Translations under genes and position numbers: made by a program
Shown here: one piece after another, positions 26,242-35,011 of the stretch
How positions within the stretch are numbered: position 1 is the first letter of the stretch
Layout of the letters: each line of letters opens with the position of its first letter
The notes under the pieces: model-generated
The model's database searches: none
What the model was told of the DNA's origin: nothing
The model's input: the letters and a program-made list of their open reading frames with translations, nothing else
Assembly: GCA_006438735.1 (NCBI GenBank)
Contig: RCZF01000004.1
Location: forward strand, 66,448-130,447
Origin: Sphingomonas koreensis
Lineage (GTDB): Bacteria; Pseudomonadota; Alphaproteobacteria; Sphingomonadales; Sphingomonadaceae
DNA: 64,000 bases
Reading direction: 5' to 3'

Positions 26242-27297
26242 ATGTCCCTCACCGAAGCCCGCAAGCAGTACAAGCCGTTCGAATACCCCTGGGCCTATGA
26301 CTTCTGGAAGCGCCAGCAGCAGATCCACTGGATGCCCGAGGAAGTGCCGCTCGGCGAGGATTGCCGCGATTGGGCGCAGAAGCTCACCGCGCACGAGCGC
26401 AATCTGCTCACGCAGATCTTCCGCTTCTTCACCCAGGCCGACATCGAGGTGCAGGATTGCTATCACGAGAAATACGGCCGCGTGTTCAAGCCGACCGAGA
26501 TCAAGATGATGCTCGCCGCCTTCTCCAACATGGAAACGGTGCACATCGCTGCGTACAGCCACCTGCTCGATACGATCGGCATGCCCGAAAGCGAATACGG
26601 CGCCTTCCTCGATTACAGCGAGATGAAGGACAAGCACGATTACCTGCAACGCTTCGGCGTCGACAATGACGAGGATATCGCCAAGACGCTGGCGATGTTC
26701 GGCGGCTTTACCGAGGGGCTGCAGCTGTTCGCCAGCTTCGCGATGCTGATGAACTTCCCGCGCTTCAACAAGATGAAGGGCATGGGGCAGATCGTCAGCT
26801 GGAGCGTGCGCGACGAGAGCCTACACTGCGAAGGCATCATCAAGCTGTTCCACGCCTTCTGCAAGGAACGCGATTGCCTGACCAAGGCGGTCAAGGAAGA
26901 CATCATGGACCAATGCCAGACGACCGTCCGGCTGGAGGATGCGTTCATCGATCTCGCGTTCGAGATGGGCCCGGTCAACGGCATGACGCCCAAGGAAATC
27001 AAGAAGTACATCCGCTACATCGCCGATTGGCGGCTGGGGCAATTGGGGCTGAAGCCGATCTACATGATCGACGAACACCCGCTGCCGTGGCTTGCGCCGC
27101 TGCTCAACGGCGTGGAGCACGCCAACTTCTTCGAACAGCGCGCCACCGAATATTCGAAGGGCGCGACCAAGGGCACCTGGAACGAAGTGTGGGACGGCTT
27201 CGACAAGCGCCAGAAAGCCAAGGCGGGCACGCCGGCAAACGAGGAAGAGGCGGACGGGGGCGATATGTTCTCGAAGGCGGGGATTGCGGCTGAATAG
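26242..27297 (+). CDS. nrdB: Class I ribonucleoside-diphosphate reductase, beta (radical) subunit
   Basis: A 351-aa di-iron subunit that generates the radical used by NrdA. Metal ligands are visible in order: Asp in TQADIEVQ, Glu and His in NMETVHIAAYSH, Glu in GGFTEGLQ, and Glu and His in RDESLHCEG. The tyrosine in AAYSHLL sits where the stable radical forms in E. coli NrdB. No ATP-cone is fused at either end. The acidic C-terminal tail is the expected docking peptide for NrdA. The ATG at 26242 follows AGGAG. Confidence 0.95.
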   Translation: MSLTEARKQYKPFEYPWAYDFWKRQQQIHWMPEEVPLGEDCRDWAQKLTAHERNLLTQIFRFFTQADIEVQDCYHEKYGRVFKPTEIKMMLAAFSNMETVHIAAYSHLLDTIGMPESEYGAFLDYSEMKDKHDYLQRFGVDNDEDIAKTLAMFGGFTEGLQLFASFAMLMNFPRFNKMKGMGQIVSWSVRDESLHCEGIIKLFHAFCKERDCLTKAVKEDIMDQCQTTVRLEDAFIDLAFEMGPVNGMTPKEIKKYIRYIADWRLGQLGLKPIYMIDEHPLPWLAPLLNGVEHANFFEQRATEYSKGATKGTWNEVWDGFDKRQKAKAGTPANEEEADGGDMFSKAGIAAE

Positions 27298-27307
27298 GAG
27301 AATAAAG

Positions 27308-28255
27308 ATGGTGGCAGTATTCAGGCTTCCGGCCAGCTTGCAGAATGACAACGACGATCAACCTTTGCTGGCACTTGAAGAACTCGACGGCACGCGAATG
27401 CATCCGTTCGGAATGGGCGTCCTAAGCGACGGAACGCCCTTTTTGACGCAACGCGGTCTGGCCGTTCTTTGCGGAGTCGAAAACGCCCACATCGGAACCA
27501 TCAGCAGTCAATGGCGCGAACCAATTCCAAAGCCGCGCATCAACAAAATTCGAGACATCCTGGCTCGAAACGGGCATCGACTTGAAGAAGCACATGTAGA
27601 AGTCCGCGTCGGCGGCAGGACTTTATATGCGTATCGAGAGGAAATTTCTCTTGCCGTCATAGAATACTATGCTTTTGATGCTGGGCAATTCTGCCAAGAG
27701 GAAGCCAGAGATAATTTTCGTGTCTTAGCTCGTAAGGGCTTTCGTGACGCGATTTACGAATCTGTCGGCTATGAGCCGGTTCGCGAAGTCGATGACCAAT
27801 GGCGCCCATTTCATGATCGTGTGTCGCTTGTTTATCATAGCGCACCGGACGGTTTCTTCAGCATCTTCAAAGAGAGTGCTGAGGTGATCGTGACGCTTGG
27901 CCAAAACGGCGTTTTTGCAAACGATACGGTTATCCCAGACATTAGCATCGGAAAATGCTGGGGAAAGTATTGGACGGACAACAATCTCGAAGCGCGATAT
28001 GGCGCGCGCCTTGAGTATCAGCATTATTACCCCAGTTATTTTCCGCAATCGGCTTCTAATCCGCAAACGCCTTGGTGCTATCCGGAGACCTCCCTCGGAG
28101 AATTTAGGCGCTGGCTGCGCGAGGAATATATTCGGGGCGGAAAGTTTCGCGCGTATATTGGCGGTCAGCTGCAGAAAAAGCATATCACCGCCCCCGTCGC
28201 CCAGAAGGCACTGGAAGCATATAATTTGCCTGCCTCAATCGGAAAGAGGGGTTGA
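27308..28255 (+). CDS. 315-aa protein of unknown function, possibly KilA-N/BstA-like
   Basis: The N-terminal part (HPFGMGVLSDGTPFLTQRGL) reads like a short DNA-binding or KilA-N-type domain. The C-terminal part has many aromatic residues (KCWGKYWTDN, HYYPSYFPQSASNPQTPWCYP). From memory this layout resembles prophage-borne abortive infection proteins of the BstA type, but I could not verify it. Base composition is clearly AT-richer than in nrdB, 10 bp upstream, suggesting transfer. The ATG at 27308 has a GGAG ribosome site. An MT-A70 methyltransferase remnant follows directly. Confidence 0.7.
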   Translation: MVAVFRLPASLQNDNDDQPLLALEELDGTRMHPFGMGVLSDGTPFLTQRGLAVLCGVENAHIGTISSQWREPIPKPRINKIRDILARNGHRLEEAHVEVRVGGRTLYAYREEISLAVIEYYAFDAGQFCQEEARDNFRVLARKGFRDAIYESVGYEPVREVDDQWRPFHDRVSLVYHSAPDGFFSIFKESAEVIVTLGQNGVFANDTVIPDISIGKCWGKYWTDNNLEARYGARLEYQHYYPSYFPQSASNPQTPWCYPETSLGEFRRWLREEYIRGGKFRAYIGGQLQKKHITAPVAQKALEAYNLPASIGKRG

Positions 28256-28259
28256 CTGA

Positions 28260-28463
28260 ACGGGCGACGAGCGAGCAAAAAGATCTCGCTATGTTCTCCC
28301 CCGAGACCCCCTCGCCACGCATCTCGATCTGATCCGCACCGCGCGGGGTCGGCGGTTCGGGACGATCCTCGCCGATCCGCCGTGGCAGTGTCAGAACCGC
28401 ACCGGCAAGGTCGCGCCCGACGAGACAACCTTCGTCCTCACCGTCAATAATCCGCGAGCATAA
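28260..28463 (+). pseudogene. MT-A70-family adenine methyltransferase remnant
   Basis: The frame reads LATHLDLIRTARGRRFGTIL followed by ADPPWQCQNRTGKVAPDE. The DPPW motif and its surroundings match the start of the catalytic core of MT-A70 N6-adenine methyltransferases. There is no start codon, and the homology stops after about 50 residues, where sequence of a DUF4160 gene begins. The remainder of the methyltransferase is deleted. Confidence 0.75.
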
Positions 28464-28512
28464 GGAAGACCTTGTGGAGGCGTGGTATGGGTATTTTGGC
28501 AACCGCGGCTGA
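28447..28512 (+). pseudogene. C-terminal fragment of a DUF4160 gene
   Basis: In a second frame the sequence IIREHKEDLVEAWYGYFGNR ends at a TGA at 28510. This matches the usual C-terminus of DUF4160 proteins, which normally stand just before a DUF2442 gene, as here. The N-terminal two thirds are missing, replaced by the MT-A70 remnant. Confidence 0.65.
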
Positions 28513-28753
28513 CGAACGGGTCAACGCTGTGGGCTTTGATGAAAACCGGCTGATCGTTGATTTGATGGACGGTCGCACGATCGCAGTGCCACTCGCCTGG
28601 TATCCGCGCTTATTCGATGCGACGATCGAGCAGCGAAGCCAATGGCAAGTCGCTGGTGCCGGCTATGGAATCCACTGGCCCGATCTTGACGAAGACCTGA
28701 GCACTGAAGGCCTTCTTCGCGGCGCGCCCGCACCACGCGCCAAGGCCGCCTGA
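28487..28753 (+). CDS. DUF2442 protein
   Basis: An 88-aa protein with the DUF2442 pattern: VNAVGFDENRLIVDLMDGRT, then IAVPLAWYPRLFDAT and the ending GIHWPDLDEDLSTEGLL. DUF2442 genes are often paired with DUF4160 genes in a toxin-antitoxin-like arrangement (from memory, function unproven). Here the partner is truncated, so this may be an orphan. The ATG at 28487 overlaps the DUF4160 fragment. Confidence 0.82.
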   Translation: MGILATAADERVNAVGFDENRLIVDLMDGRTIAVPLAWYPRLFDATIEQRSQWQVAGAGYGIHWPDLDEDLSTEGLLRGAPAPRAKAA

Positions 28754-28807
28754 CGAACAGCGCAGACGCAGGGGGTAGTCATCCGCCGCGAAACGGCGCT
28801 CGCCCCC

Positions 28808-29827
28808 TCAACTCGACCTGCGCACGATAAGGTGCGGAGGCAGCAACATCGTGTCGGTCGGCTTGCCACCGATCCGCTCTATCAGCGTGTCGACCAGCGT
28901 TTCGCCGGCGCGGCGGTAATCCTGAGCGATCGTCGTCAGCGGCGGCCGGCTGAGGCTCGCCGCGGGGAGGTCGTCGAAGCCGATCAGCGCGACGTCGTCG
29001 GGGATGCGGCGCCCGGCGTCCTCCAGCGCGCGCATCGCGCCGATCGCGATCATGTCCGATGCGGCGAACACCGCGTCGAAGCCGATCGCGCGGCCGATCA
29101 GGCGCTGCGCCGCGTCATAGCCCGATTCCTCGGTCGACAGCGCATCGACCTGCAGCCCCGGATCGACCGCTACGCTGCCGGCGCGTAGCACTTCGGCGAG
29201 CCCGCGATACCGATCGCGAAACTCAGGATAATGGCCCGACGCGTCGCCCAGGAACGCGACCTTGCGGCGGCCGCGCTCGATCAGGTGCCGCGCCGCCGCG
29301 GCGCCGCCGGCGATGTTGTCACAACCGATCGTCGCGCCGCCGCTATCCGGCTCGACCGATCCCCAGCGCACGAAATGCGTGCCCTGCTGCTCGAGCTGCT
29401 CGAGCCGGGCGCGGTACAATTCGTAATCGCCATAGCCGAGCAGGATGATCCCATCGGCCTTGCGGCTGTCCTCATAATCGACATGCCAATCGTTGGAGAG
29501 CTGCTGGAAAGAGGTGAGCAGATCATAGCCGCGCGTCGCGCAGGTCCTGAGGATCGATTCGAGCATCGACAGAAAGAACGGGTTGATCGCCGAGCCGTCC
29601 GGCGCGCTATCCTCGAAGAACAGCAGCGCCAGCGTGTTGCTCTGCCCGCGCCGCAGCGACGATGCGTGCTTGTCGACGGTGTAGTTGAGCTGGCGGGCGA
29701 TCGCCTCGATCCGCATCCGCGTCGCCGCATTGACCGCGCGGTCGCCGCGCAGCGCGCGCGAGACGGTCGGCTGCGAAACGCCGGCCAGCGCCGCGATGTC
29801 GAACGATGTCGGTTTGTCGATCGGCAT
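28808..29827 (-). CDS. LacI-family transcriptional regulator of the maltodextrin locus
   Basis: A 339-aa repressor. The N-terminal HTH is TSFDIAALAGVSQPTVSRAL, with hinge-helix residues near 50-60. It is followed by a periplasmic-binding-protein-like sensor domain with the family ending DDLPAASLSRPPLTTIAQD. It is divergent from a secreted amylase gene. The same 12-mer in the shared promoter region is found before two other transcription units of the locus, so it probably represses all three until maltose or maltodextrin binds. The ligand is inferred from the neighbours. Confidence 0.9.
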   Translation of the reverse strand: MPIDKPTSFDIAALAGVSQPTVSRALRGDRAVNAATRMRIEAIARQLNYTVDKHASSLRRGQSNTLALLFFEDSAPDGSAINPFFLSMLESILRTCATRGYDLLTSFQQLSNDWHVDYEDSRKADGIILLGYGDYELYRARLEQLEQQGTHFVRWGSVEPDSGGATIGCDNIAGGAAAARHLIERGRRKVAFLGDASGHYPEFRDRYRGLAEVLRAGSVAVDPGLQVDALSTEESGYDAAQRLIGRAIGFDAVFAASDMIAIGAMRALEDAGRRIPDDVALIGFDDLPAASLSRPPLTTIAQDYRRAGETLVDTLIERIGGKPTDTMLLPPHLIVRRSS

Positions 29828-29920
29828 GCCGCGCCGCGTGCCTCCCCTGGCTCCGCCGATGTTTCGGTCGCGCGAGCCTAGCCCGATTGGCCCGGCGAAG
29901 GAAGCAGCGGCGAATTTGCT

Positions 29921-29932
29921 TGAATACGTATG
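29921..29932 (+). promoter_or_regulatory. Candidate LacI operator 1 (TGAATACGTATG)
   Basis: The palindromic core ATACGTAT lies at 29924-29931, between the divergent LacI gene and the amylase gene, about 94 bp from each start. The 12-mer is identical at 39647-39658 and 41827-41838. Even in this GC-rich sequence, three exact copies are far above chance. Confidence 0.75.
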
Positions 29933-30025
29933 CCGGGGGCTTGGTTTTCCGCGCCCGCGATTTCACACACGCTGGGCGGCGCGCCAATTAAAAAAAGACG
30001 CGCGTTACGCCGAGGAGGGGACGGA

Positions 30026-31861
30026 ATGAGGCGATCAGCAACGGCGATCTGCGCGGCCCTGGCGGCGGCGCTGGCGATGGTCGCGCCCGGCGCGGCCGCG
30101 GCGCCAGGCCCCGCGTCGTTCCGCGATCGCTTGCCGCAGGACGAGGTGATCTATTTCCTCCTCCCCGATCGCTTAGCCAATGGCGACGCCGCGAACGATC
30201 GCGGCGGGCTGACGGGGGGCAAGCTGACCACCGGCTTCGATCCCGCCGACAAGGGCTTTTATCACGGCGGCGATCTCAAAGGGCTGACGGCAAAGCTCGG
30301 CTATATCCAGGATTTGGGCGCGACTGCGATCTGGGTCGGGCCGATCTTCAAAAACAAGCCGGTGCAGGGCCCGCCGGGGCACGAATCGGCGGGCTATCAC
30401 GGCTATTGGATCACCGATTTCACCCGGGTTGATCCGCATTTCGGCACCAACGCCGATTTCAAGGCGCTGGTCGATGCGGCGCATGCCCGCGGCATGAAGG
30501 TCTATATGGATATCGTGGTGAACCACACCGCGGACGTCATCCAATATCGCGATTGCCCGAAGGATGGATGCGCCTATCGCAGCCGCGCCGATTATCCGTA
30601 TCAGCGCCTGGGCGGGTTGAACGGCAAGCCGATCAATCCGGGCTTTGCCGGCGATCAGGTGGGAACCGCCGAGAATTTTGCGAAGCTCACCGATCCGAAT
30701 TACGCCTATCAGGTCTTCGTCCCCAAGGGCGAAGCGCACGCCAAGACGCCCGATTGGCTCAACGATCCGATCTATTATCACAATCGCGGCAATTCGACGT
30801 TCGCCGGCGAAAGCTCGACGATGGGCGATTTCGCCGGGCTCGACGATCTGATGACCGAAAATCCGCGCGTGATCGATGGCTTCGTCGATATCTTTGGCCG
30901 CTGGATCGACGATTTCGGTATCGACGGCTTTCGCATCGATACCGAACAGCATGTCGATTCGGCCTTCTGGCGCGCGTTCGTGCCGGCGATCGAGGCGCGG
31001 GCGCACGCGCGGGGCATCCCCAATTTCCATATCTTCGGCGAAGTCGCGACGGGTGATATGGACCCGGCCCGGCTTGCCGCGCATACCCGCACCGACGGCA
31101 TTCCCGCGGTGCTCGATTTCGCCTTCGCCCGCGCGGTCAACGATGTCGTCGAAGGCAACGCCGGCACCGACGAACTCGCCCGCCTGTTCGGTGCTGATCC
31201 GCTATACCAGGGCGGCGCCGATGCGGCGATGACGCTGCCGACGTTCCTGGGTAATCACGATGCCGGGCGGATCGGCATGTTCCTGCGCAAGGCTCTGCCG
31301 GGCGCTTCGCGCGACGAGATCCTCAAGCGCGATTTGCTTGCGCATGCGATGCTGCTCAGCCTGCGCGGCGTGCCGACGATCTATTCGGGGGACGAACAGG
31401 GCTTTGCCGGCGCAGGCGGCGATCAGGACGCGCGGCAGGATATGTTTGCGAGCAAGGTCGCCTCGTACAACGCCGATCCGCTGATCGGATCGAGCGGCAG
31501 CACCGCTGAGGCCAATTTCGGCGAAAGCAATTCGCTGTTCCGCGAAATCGCCGCGCTGGCGCGGCTGCGCACCGGCCATCCGGCGCTCACCCGCGGCCGC
31601 CAGCAGATTCGCTTCGCCAGCGATAAGCCCGGGCTGTTCGCCATCTCGCGCTTCGATCCCGCCACCGGCGCGGAATATCTCATCGCGTTCAACACATCGG
31701 CGACGGCGATCGACGCCAATGTCGAGGTTGAGACGCGCTCCACATCGTTCGATACGCTCGCCGGGTCGGGCTGCGCCGCGCACGCCAGCGCGCCGGGCAG
31801 CGTAAAGCTCTCGCTCGCCGCGTTCGGCTATGCCATTTGTGCCGCAAGGAATCCCTCTTGA
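30026..31861 (+). CDS. Secreted GH13 alpha-amylase (cyclomaltodextrinase-like)
   Basis: A 611-aa enzyme with a signal peptide (AICAALAAALAMVAPGAAAA). The GH13 barrel has the nucleophile in GFRIDTEQH, the acid/base Glu in HIFGEVAT and the third Asp in FLGNHDAGR. It should hydrolyse starch or cyclic maltodextrins in the periplasm or outside. The ATG at 30026 follows GAGGAGGGG. The alpha-glucosidase gene overlaps its stop codon. Expression is probably under LacI control through the operator about 94 bp upstream. Confidence 0.92.
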   Translation: MRRSATAICAALAAALAMVAPGAAAAPGPASFRDRLPQDEVIYFLLPDRLANGDAANDRGGLTGGKLTTGFDPADKGFYHGGDLKGLTAKLGYIQDLGATAIWVGPIFKNKPVQGPPGHESAGYHGYWITDFTRVDPHFGTNADFKALVDAAHARGMKVYMDIVVNHTADVIQYRDCPKDGCAYRSRADYPYQRLGGLNGKPINPGFAGDQVGTAENFAKLTDPNYAYQVFVPKGEAHAKTPDWLNDPIYYHNRGNSTFAGESSTMGDFAGLDDLMTENPRVIDGFVDIFGRWIDDFGIDGFRIDTEQHVDSAFWRAFVPAIEARAHARGIPNFHIFGEVATGDMDPARLAAHTRTDGIPAVLDFAFARAVNDVVEGNAGTDELARLFGADPLYQGGADAAMTLPTFLGNHDAGRIGMFLRKALPGASRDEILKRDLLAHAMLLSLRGVPTIYSGDEQGFAGAGGDQDARQDMFASKVASYNADPLIGSSGSTAEANFGESNSLFREIAALARLRTGHPALTRGRQQIRFASDKPGLFAISRFDPATGAEYLIAFNTSATAIDANVEVETRSTSFDTLAGSGCAAHASAPGSVKLSLAAFGYAICAARNPS

Positions 31862-33480
31862 ACGAACAAGCGCCCCAGGCGATCACGCGCGCCGCCGAAT
31901 GGTGGCGCGGCGCGGCGATCTACCAGATCTATCCGCGCAGCTTCGCCGATTCGAACGGGGATGGCGTCGGCGATTTGCCGGGCATTACCGCGCACCTCGA
32001 TTATGTCGCCGCGCTCGGCGTCGATGCGATCTGGCTGTCGCCCTTCTTCACCTCGCCGATGGCCGATTTCGGCTATGACGTCGCCGATTACCGCGACGTC
32101 GATCCGATCTTCGGCACGCTCGCCGATTTCGATGCGCTGGTCGCGCGCGCGCACGCGCTGGGGCTCAAGATGATCATCGATCAGGTCTGGTCTCACAGTT
32201 CGGATGCGCATCCCTGGTTCGCCGACAGCCGCGCCGGCCGGGGCGGCCTACACGCCGATTGGTATGTCTGGGCCGACGCCAAGCCCGAGGGCAGCCCGCC
32301 CAATAACTGGCAATCGGTGTTCGGCGGCCCGGCCTGGACGTGGGATGCGCGGCGTGGGCAATATTATCTGCACAATTTCCTGAAGGAGCAGCCGCAGCTC
32401 AACGTGCGTCATCCCGCGGTTCAGGAAGAGTTGCTCGATATCGCGCGCTTCTGGCTCGATCGCGGCGTCGATGGCTTCCGGCTCGATGCGATCAACTTCG
32501 CGATGCACGATCCGTCGCTGGCCGATAATCCGCCGGCGCCCGACGACGGTGCGCCGCGCACGCGGCCGTTCGATTTCCAGCAGCACCGCTACAATCAAAG
32601 CCACGCCGACATCCCCGCCTTCCTGGAACGCGTCCGAGCGCTGACGGACGATTACGGCGCACGCTTCACCGTCGCCGAGGTCGGTGGCGCGGATAGCGAC
32701 CGCGAGATGAAGCTGTTCACCGCGCCGGGCCGCCGGCTCAACAGCGCTTATGGCTTTGATTTCCTCTATGCCGACGCGCTGACCCCGGCGCTCGTCCGCG
32801 AGGCGATGGCGCGCTGGCCCGATCGGCCCGATACCGGCTGGCCGAGCTGGGCGTTTGAAAACCATGATGCGCCGCGGGCAATCTCGCGCTGGGCGCCGCG
32901 CGGCGATCTGGCTGGCTATGCGCGGATGAAGATGCTCCTCCTGACTGCGCTGCGCGGCAATATCTTCCTCTATAATGGCGAAGAGCTCGGCCTCGTGCAG
33001 GATGACGTGCCATTCGAAGCACTCCGCGACCCCGAAGCCATCGCCAATTGGCCGCTGACGCTGTCGCGCGACGGTGCTCGGACGCCGATGCCGTGGCTTG
33101 CCGCTGACCCCGGGCACGGCTTTTCAACCGGCACGCCGTGGTTGCCGATGAGCGCGGACAACGCCGCCCGCGCGGTCGCCGTGCAAGAACCCGATCCGCA
33201 TTCGATGCTGGCCTGGACGCAGCGCCTGCTCGCGCTCCGATCGGCGCACCCGGCGCTGCGGGCGGGCGCGATGCGCTTCCTCGATGGTGACGGCGATCTC
33301 CTCGCCTTCGAGCGCGGGGATGGTGGCGATCGCGTGCTGTGCGTCGTCAATCTTGGCGACGCGGCACGCGACTGGTCGCCGGCAGACGCCGCGGGCTGGA
33401 CGCCGCTCGCTTCGACGGGCACGATCGAGGGCTGGCGCTTCGGCCCGCATGCCGGATTGCTGGCGACGCGGCGTGGCTGA
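31858..33480 (+). CDS. GH13 alpha-glucosidase
   Basis: A 540-aa cytoplasmic enzyme without a signal peptide. Features are AIYQIYPRSFADSNGDG, the nucleophile in GFRLDAINF, the acid/base Glu in FTVAEVGG and the transition-state Asp in ENHDAPRAISRW, the typical GH13 subfamily 23 alpha-glucosidase pattern. It would split maltose and maltodextrins into glucose. A TTG start at 31858 overlaps the amylase TGA, with AAGGA upstream, so translation is coupled. The ATG alternatives lie well inside conserved sequence. Confidence 0.9.
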   Translation: MNEQAPQAITRAAEWWRGAAIYQIYPRSFADSNGDGVGDLPGITAHLDYVAALGVDAIWLSPFFTSPMADFGYDVADYRDVDPIFGTLADFDALVARAHALGLKMIIDQVWSHSSDAHPWFADSRAGRGGLHADWYVWADAKPEGSPPNNWQSVFGGPAWTWDARRGQYYLHNFLKEQPQLNVRHPAVQEELLDIARFWLDRGVDGFRLDAINFAMHDPSLADNPPAPDDGAPRTRPFDFQQHRYNQSHADIPAFLERVRALTDDYGARFTVAEVGGADSDREMKLFTAPGRRLNSAYGFDFLYADALTPALVREAMARWPDRPDTGWPSWAFENHDAPRAISRWAPRGDLAGYARMKMLLLTALRGNIFLYNGEELGLVQDDVPFEALRDPEAIANWPLTLSRDGARTPMPWLAADPGHGFSTGTPWLPMSADNAARAVAVQEPDPHSMLAWTQRLLALRSAHPALRAGAMRFLDGDGDLLAFERGDGGDRVLCVVNLGDAARDWSPADAAGWTPLASTGTIEGWRFGPHAGLLATRRG

Positions 33481-33511
33481 TCGCGCCGCGCCGGCAGATG
33501 GAGGGCCGGTG

Positions 33512-35008
33512 ATGACAAAAGCAATCCGGCCGACCCGCGGCTTTTCCGGCCTGTGGAACATCTCGTTCGGCTTCTTCGGCATCCAGATCGGCTTCGCGCT
33601 TCAGAATGCCAACGCCAGCCGCATCTTCCAGTCGCTCGGCACGCCGATCGATCAACTCGCGCTAATGTGGATCGCGGCGCCGCTTACCGGGCTGCTGGTC
33701 CAGCCGCTGGTCGGCCATTATAGCGACCGGACCTGGGGGCGGCTCGGGCGGCGGCGGCCCTACTTCCTTGTCGGTGCGATCATCTCGACGCTCGCGCTGT
33801 TCGTGATGCCGAACGCGCCGGCGGTGTGGGTTGCGGCGATTACCTTGTGGCTGCTCGATGGGTCACTCAACATCTCGATGGAGCCGTTCCGCGCCTTCGT
33901 CGGCGACATGCTCGACCCCAAACAGCGGCCCGCCGGCTATGGCTTCCAGACCGCGTTCATCGGCGCCGGCGCCGTCGTTGCCAGCATCGCGCCCTGGGCG
34001 ATGGCGCATTGGTTCGGCGTCGCCAACACCGCTGCCGCCGGGCAGACGCCCGATACGGTGCGCTACGGCTTCTATTTTGGCGGTGCGGTGCTGCTTGCCG
34101 CGGTGCTGTGGACCGTGCTGACGACGCGCGAATTTTCGCCCGACGAATTGCGGTCGTTCGGCGAGACGACCGAGACCGGGATCGGGAACGACGCCATCGT
34201 CGCGCCCCCCCGCGGCGGCGCCTGGATCGCGGTCGGCTTGGCGCTCGGCTTGCTGATCTGGGTCGCGCAGCGATCCGACTGGCTGGCCTCGGCCAACGAA
34301 GCGTATTTCGTGGCCGCCGGCGCAGCCTTTTACGGCGTGGCGCAGATCGTCGCGCGAGGATTGGTCGCGGCGGGACGGACCGATGGCGCGCTGGTCCATA
34401 TCATCAGCGATCTGGCAACGATGCCCGATACGATGAAGCGGCTCGCGCTGGTGCAGTTCTTCACCTGGGGCGCGCTGATCATCATGTGGGTCTATACGAC
34501 CCCGGTGATCGCGCAGCACGCTTACGGCACGATCGATCCCGCCTCGGCGGCGTATAACGACGCTGGCAATTGGGTCGGCGTGCTGTTCGCGATCTATTCG
34601 GGCGTTGCCGCGGTCTCTGCCTTGATCCTGCCGCTGGTCGCGCGTCGGATCGGCGCGGCGCGAACGCATATGACGGCGCTACTGATCGGCGCGATGTCCT
34701 TCGCCGGCCTGTTCGTGGTCACAGACGCCACCGCGCTCATCGTGCCGATGATCGGGATCGGCATCGCCTGGGCGTCGATCCTGTCGATGCCCTATGTGAT
34801 GCTGGCCAACACGATCCCGCAGGCGAAGCTCGGCATCTACATGGGCATCTTCAACTTCTTCATCGTGCTGCCGCAGCTGATCGTCGCGACGGTGATGGGC
34901 GCGGTGATCAAACAGTATTTCCCCGATCAGCCGGTGTGGACGATGCTGATCGCCGCGATCGTGATGGCGATGGCCGCGCTGGCGATGCTGCGGGTGCCGG
35001 CGGACTGA
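33512..35008 (+). CDS. MFS maltose/oligosaccharide transporter
   Basis: A 498-aa, 12-helix sugar carrier of the GPH/SLC45-like group. Diagnostic motifs are LWNISFGFFGIQIGFALQNA and the loop GHYSDRTWGRLGRRRPYF. It would take up the maltodextrins delivered to the periplasm by the TonB receptor. The ATG at 33512 follows GGAGGG; an in-frame GTG at 33473 is also possible. Its stop is 3 bp from that of the convergent halogenase. It is the third gene of the amylase-glucosidase-carrier operon. Confidence 0.9.
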   Translation: MTKAIRPTRGFSGLWNISFGFFGIQIGFALQNANASRIFQSLGTPIDQLALMWIAAPLTGLLVQPLVGHYSDRTWGRLGRRRPYFLVGAIISTLALFVMPNAPAVWVAAITLWLLDGSLNISMEPFRAFVGDMLDPKQRPAGYGFQTAFIGAGAVVASIAPWAMAHWFGVANTAAAGQTPDTVRYGFYFGGAVLLAAVLWTVLTTREFSPDELRSFGETTETGIGNDAIVAPPRGGAWIAVGLALGLLIWVAQRSDWLASANEAYFVAAGAAFYGVAQIVARGLVAAGRTDGALVHIISDLATMPDTMKRLALVQFFTWGALIIMWVYTTPVIAQHAYGTIDPASAAYNDAGNWVGVLFAIYSGVAAVSALILPLVARRIGAARTHMTALLIGAMSFAGLFVVTDATALIVPMIGIGIAWASILSMPYVMLANTIPQAKLGIYMGIFNFFIVLPQLIVATVMGAVIKQYFPDQPVWTMLIAAIVMAMAALAMLRVPAD

Positions 35009-35011
35009 ACG

